Assembly: GCA_900556885.1 (NCBI GenBank)
Contig: UNSQ01000023.1
Location: 1-9,261 of the forward strand
DNA length: 9,261 bases
DNA from: Candidatus Saccharimonadota bacterium
Lineage (GTDB): Bacteria > Patescibacteriota > Saccharimonadia > Saccharimonadales > Saccharimonadaceae
Direction of reading: 5' to 3'
How positions within the stretch are numbered: the first letter of the stretch is position 1; every line of letters starts with the position of its first letter. The translations under genes were made by a program, and so were the position numbers. The notes under the pieces were generated by a model. The model did no database searches. It was not told where the DNA came from and saw only the letters and a list, made by a program, of their open reading frames with translations. Below, piece after piece: positions 6,550 to 9,261 of the stretch.

Positions 6550-6558
6550 AGTATATCA
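6550..6558 (-). promoter_or_regulatory. Putative extended -10 promoter of ftsZ
   Basis: The ftsA-ftsZ gap contains TGATATACT on the minus strand (6558-6550), an extended -10 of the form TGnTATACT. No convincing -35 lies 17 bp upstream, which extended -10 promoters tolerate. A start near 6543 would give a leader of about 20 nt that includes the GAGGG ribosome site. It would allow ftsZ to be transcribed beyond the level of ftsA. Confidence 0.4.
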
Positions 6559-6559
6559 T

Positions 6560-7786
6560 TTATTTAAATCTAGCGAAAATATTTTTGAGTAAACCGCCAG
6601 CTTTTTTAGTGACATCATTTGCGCCAACTATCGGTTTTACCTGCTGCGAAATGCCCATAGAGTCGATCAACATCAAACCAACCGCAGCCGAAAATTCCGC
6701 GCCTTTCACTTCATCGCTAACTCCGCTATAGCCAGCCGGAACGCCCAAGCGTGCCGCCACGCTCAATTGATCTTTCGTAAACTCCACCATGCCCTTGACT
6801 TTCGCCGCACCACCAACCAGCACAACGCCGCTCGGCAGCTTTCCTAATCGTCCAGCTCGCTTCAGTTCTTTAGCAATCGCCTCAAAAATCTCTTCATATC
6901 GCGCTTGAACAATCTCGTCAATTTCTTCTTGGTTAAACTTATATGTCTGCTTTTCAACCTTCGTTTCAACTTCGCCCAAAACGTCGCCGCCAAATCTCGC
7001 ATGTGCCAATTTCACAACTTCCGCAATTTCCGGATCCGTCCTGAGTCCAATAGCCAAATCGTTCGTTACATTCTGACCGCCCATTGGGATAACCGCCAGA
7101 TGTTGCAAATCGCCCTCTTCGTAAATGGCAATTCCCGTAGTTGCCGCGCCAAAATCAATCACCGCAACGCCATTTTCACGCTGACTTTCCGTAAGAACGG
7201 ATTGAGCTGCCGCCAAAACCGACGGAACAACAGACACAGCCTCAACCTTAGCCATTTCCGCCGACTTCTGTAAATTAGTAATGTGTGGAACCAAACCAGA
7301 CACGACATTCGCCCTAATTTCCAGACGCGCGCCAGTCATACCAATTGGATCTTTAATATTATCCTGACCATCCAGCCTATACGCGTGCGCAATAATATCT
7401 AAAATCTCTCTATTCTGTGGCACTTTTCCAGTTGTAGCAACTTCCTCCAACCTCAATATATCATCATGAGTAACCTCATTATTAACAGTTCCAACTGTAA
7501 TCATTCCGTCGGCTTTTGTACTCAATAAATGAGATCCGTTAATACTCAATGTGGCTGCGTTAATCTGATGACCGCTCATTCGCTCGGCTGGCTCCAGTGC
7601 CTTATCAATAGCCTCAGCTGGGCCGCTCAAATTCGTTACAGTTCCCTTTCGCATTCCGCTATTCGGCGCTTCACCGACGCCAACAATTTTTGGCGCACCA
7701 TTTTCTGCGTCAATATAACCAACGACACAGCGCACGTTTTTCGTGCCAATATCAATTCCTACCACATATCGAGATTGCTCCTGCAT
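6560..7786 (-). CDS. ftsA: Cell division protein FtsA
   Basis: A protein of 408 aa from the ATG at 7786; an ATG at 7795 would add three residues (MEL). FtsA is an actin-like ATPase that tethers FtsZ to the membrane and recruits the divisome. Seen: phosphate-1 motif IDIGTKNV (11-18), the 1C/SHS2 region (about 80-165), phosphate-2 VIDFGAATTGIAI (209-221), adenosine motif VVLVGGAAKVKG (321-332) and a short amphipathic C-terminal helix GGLLKNIFARFK (397-408) that serves as membrane anchor. I favour 7786 because a near-consensus promoter has its TATAAT overlapping the ATG at 7795. Transcripts would then start at about 7786-7788 and lack the earlier ATG. For read-through mRNA, GGAG lies 3 nt before 7786, whereas 7795 has no ribosome site. 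The classical ftsA-ftsZ pairing supports the call. Confidence 0.96.
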   Translation of the reverse strand: MQEQSRYVVGIDIGTKNVRCVVGYIDAENGAPKIVGVGEAPNSGMRKGTVTNLSGPAEAIDKALEPAERMSGHQINAATLSINGSHLLSTKADGMITVGTVNNEVTHDDILRLEEVATTGKVPQNREILDIIAHAYRLDGQDNIKDPIGMTGARLEIRANVVSGLVPHITNLQKSAEMAKVEAVSVVPSVLAAAQSVLTESQRENGVAVIDFGAATTGIAIYEEGDLQHLAVIPMGGQNVTNDLAIGLRTDPEIAEVVKLAHARFGGDVLGEVETKVEKQTYKFNQEEIDEIVQARYEEIFEAIAKELKRAGRLGKLPSGVVLVGGAAKVKGMVEFTKDQLSVAARLGVPAGYSGVSDEVKGAEFSAAVGLMLIDSMGISQQVKPIVGANDVTKKAGGLLKNIFARFK

Positions 7787-7793
7787 AAGCTCC

Positions 7794-7823
7794 ATTATAC
7801 AGGTTATGCCTATAATTTGGCAA
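7794..7823 (-). promoter_or_regulatory. Strong promoter-like sequence overlapping the first ATG of ftsA
   Basis: On the minus strand, -35 TTGCCA (7823-7818, 5/6 match) is followed after 18 bp by a perfect -10 TATAAT (7799-7794). The last two bases of the -10 are the first two of the ATG at 7795. Seven bases downstream of the -10 is the A of the in-frame ATG at 7786, exactly where transcription is expected to begin. It therefore looks like a leaderless or near-leaderless ftsA promoter lying in the 38-47 nt gap after map. Confidence 0.6.
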
Positions 7824-7833
7824 GCGAATTAGC

Positions 7834-8601
7834 CTAAAGCTTCGTCAGAATTTCAGCGCCAGTTTCAGTAATCAATACCGTATGTTCAAAATGCGCACCC
7901 AGACTGCCGTCTTTCATACTAATTGTCCAGCCGTCGCTGTCGGTGATAATTTTCTCACCGCCCAAGCTCGCCATCGGTTCAATTGCAATTGTGTCGCCAG
8001 TGTGCAACATCGGACCAGTTCCTCGCCTGCCGTAATTCGGAATTTCTGGCTCCATATGCATGCTCAGCCCCACGCCATGACCAACCAGTTCACGGATTAT
8101 ACCAAGTTTGGCCTTCTTCAACACAGCTTCCACTCCCGCTGAAATATCGCCAACTCGCGTTCCATCGCCAGTTATCGCGTCAATTCCAGCATATAAGCTC
8201 TGTTCTGTTGCGTGCAACAAATGTTTCTTCGCGCCCTTAGGTTCTTCATCGACAACCATAGTAAAAGCGCTATCCGTCTTCATTCCACGATAGCCAATCA
8301 CCAAGTCAAAGCTGACCACGTCGCCCTTTTCAAAAACATATTCGGTCGGGAAAGAATGCACCAATTGTTCGTTCGTCGATATACAAATCACTCCCGGGAA
8401 TTTCACTTCGTCCGTAAGATAAGTCGCTTCCGCGCCAAAATCTTTAATTCGCTTGGCTACAAAATCATTAGCGTCCAGTTCACTCATTCCAGCCGTTACA
8501 GATTTTTTCAATTCATCATAAATTGTCGCAAGCATTTTGCCACACTCACGCATATCTTTCATCTGTTGCGGCGTTTTTTCTCCGGTAATCAATTGGCTCA
8601 T
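7834..8601 (-). CDS. map: Methionine aminopeptidase, type I
   Basis: A 255-aa cytoplasmic metallopeptidase that removes the initiator methionine from new proteins. The length is typical for type I. All five metal ligands of the pita-bread fold can be placed: D99 and D110 (FDLVIGYRGMKTD), H175 (GHGVG), E208 (AIEPM) and E239 (FEHT). The catalytic-site histidine H82 is also present, in VHSFP, where the family more often has CHGIP. There is no N-terminal zinc-finger extension. The ATG overlaps the adk stop by 4 nt (ATGA), and GAGGG (8612-8608) lies 6 nt upstream inside adk, so translation is coupled. The adk-map order is widely conserved among bacteria. The gene ends 38-47 nt before ftsA. Confidence 0.97.
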   Translation of the reverse strand: MSQLITGEKTPQQMKDMRECGKMLATIYDELKKSVTAGMSELDANDFVAKRIKDFGAEATYLTDEVKFPGVICISTNEQLVHSFPTEYVFEKGDVVSFDLVIGYRGMKTDSAFTMVVDEEPKGAKKHLLHATEQSLYAGIDAITGDGTRVGDISAGVEAVLKKAKLGIIRELVGHGVGLSMHMEPEIPNYGRRGTGPMLHTGDTIAIEPMASLGGEKIITDSDGWTISMKDGSLGAHFEHTVLITETGAEILTKL

Positions 8602-9155
8602 TTTACACCCTCAACGATGCCGCGACTGACCAGCTCTCTCTCGATTTCATCATGAACTTTGCCAACAGTTCCAACGCCGCTCATATGTACAATTGGAACA
8701 CCATTGTCATTTAGATAATCCAGAATTGGGTAAATTTCACCTCGATAAATACTGAGTCGTTTGTCAATTGCTTCAGGTGTGTCGTCAACTCGACCGCGAA
8801 CCCTCAAACGTTCCAGAATTTCGTCACGCGGAACTTCCAGCACAATCACCAACTTCACATCTTTTCCGTGATGTGAACGCGACTCAATTAGCCATTTAGC
8901 CTGCTCTAATTGCCTTGGATAGCCGTCCAGAATTACGCCATTAATATCCTTAGCTTTATTAAGAGCCTCGCCCATCAAACCGTTGATAGTTTCCATCGGC
9001 ACTAGTTCGCCAGATTGCATACGGTGAATCAATTCACCATCGTGAGTGTCACGCAACAGTTGTCCGGCACTAAGCCAACGCCAACCATGCCGCGCCGCTA
9101 AAATCTGCCCTTGCACGCTCTTACCAGCACCAGCTGGTCCAAAAAATACAATCAT
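8598..9155 (-). CDS. adk: Adenylate kinase, short form
   Basis: A 185-aa nucleoside monophosphate kinase that converts AMP and ATP to two ADP. It has a P-loop GPAGAGKS (6-13), an AMP-binding segment LSAGQLLR (28-35), DGYPRQLEQA (77-86) and the LID arginines in RGRVDDTPEAIDKRL (120-134). The LID is short and has no cysteines, so this is the short, non-zinc type. The AMP-site motif reads SAG where STG is common, a mild change. Because UMP/CMP kinases share this fold, AMP specificity is inferred from family resemblance and from linkage to map. The ATG at 9155 is preceded by AGGAGG (9165-9160) with 4-nt spacing, which overlaps the stop codon of the upstream gene, so the genes are closely coupled. 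Confidence 0.93.
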   Translation of the reverse strand: MIVFFGPAGAGKSVQGQILAARHGWRWLSAGQLLRDTHDGELIHRMQSGELVPMETINGLMGEALNKAKDINGVILDGYPRQLEQAKWLIESRSHHGKDVKLVIVLEVPRDEILERLRVRGRVDDTPEAIDKRLSIYRGEIYPILDYLNDNGVPIVHMSGVGTVGKVHDEIERELVSRGIVEGVK

Positions 9156-9163
9156 TTTTCCTC

Positions 9164-9261
9164 CTATTTTGTAAGTTTTTCTTTAACAATTTTTGCCACC
9201 AACGCGCCATCCGCAGCATTGCCGACCTTACTTTTTACCGCGCCAATAACTTGTCCCATTT
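9164..9261 (-). CDS. YqeY/GatB-related protein, C-terminal end (partial)
   Basis: Only the last 31 codons plus stop are inside the window; the 5' end lies beyond 9261. The visible sequence begins MGQVIGAVKSKVGNAADG and ends VAKIVKEKLTK. This matches the tail of YqeY-family proteins, which share a helical domain with the C-terminus of the GatB subunit of the tRNA-dependent amidotransferase: the MGxVMxxxKxKxxGxADG pattern is characteristic. In the family this domain is linked to tRNA binding; the exact role of stand-alone YqeY is not well known. Whether this is a stand-alone YqeY or full-length GatB cannot be seen from here. The TAG stop is 8 nt before the adk start and overlaps its ribosome site. 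Confidence 0.8.
   Translation of the reverse strand, partial: MGQVIGAVKSKVGNAADGALVAKIVKEKLTK

Noticed and set aside
8598..8601. TGA recoded to glycine, as in some CPR lineages
   Set aside because: TGA ends adk exactly at the map start (ATGA) and ends the LANTG protein after its basic tail, so it behaves as a normal stop.
8212..8655. Plus-strand open frame of 147 codons opposite map and adk
   Set aside because: It is antisense to well-recognised genes, has no family resemblance and no clear ribosome site. The shorter plus-strand frames opposite ftsZ, ftsA, nrdR and the surface genes were rejected for the same reasons.

Overview
The window looks like part of the chromosome of a small monoderm bacterium of the Candidate Phyla Radiation, most likely a Saccharibacteria (TM7) member. 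I infer this from the character of the proteins: a minimal division cluster, secreted proteins built from WxL-like and CPR-type beta-sandwich domains, and TGA used as an ordinary stop, which argues against the recoded Absconditabacteria/Gracilibacteria. The lineage was not tested by any search. All eleven genes, one of them partial, lie on the minus strand and are tightly packed, so transcription runs from high to low coordinates. No stretch longer than about 85 bases lacks a gene.

From 9261 down to 5329 lies the housekeeping part: the 3' end of a YqeY/GatB-like gene, adenylate kinase (adk), type I methionine aminopeptidase (map), then the cell-division pair ftsA and ftsZ. adk and map overlap by 4 nt. 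A strong promoter-like sequence before ftsA overlaps its first ATG and suggests an almost leaderless ftsA mRNA. A second, weaker candidate (extended -10) precedes ftsZ.

From 5323 to 4010 lie three translationally coupled genes: nrdR, a thioredoxin-fold protein without a CXXC motif, and a vitamin K epoxide reductase (VKOR) family membrane oxidase. The NrdR protein keeps its ATP cone and RRRR motif but has lost all four zinc-ribbon cysteines.

From 4009 to 27 is a cell-surface module. It has a secreted protein of about 806 aa with a seven-bladed RCC1-type propeller and a C-terminal WxL-like domain, a Sec-exported protein with an LANTG/transmembrane/Lys-Arg tail, and a small secreted WxL-like protein with its own promoter-like sequence. 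The module ends in a good intrinsic terminator. Every propeller blade carries a cysteine pair, and all 18 cysteines of the large protein can be paired. The VKOR gene directly upstream is the obvious candidate to make those disulfides. My main hypothesis is therefore a linked unit of a disulfide-forming enzyme, its disulfide-rich surface client, a wall or membrane anchor and a small WxL-like partner, perhaps used in contact with other cells.
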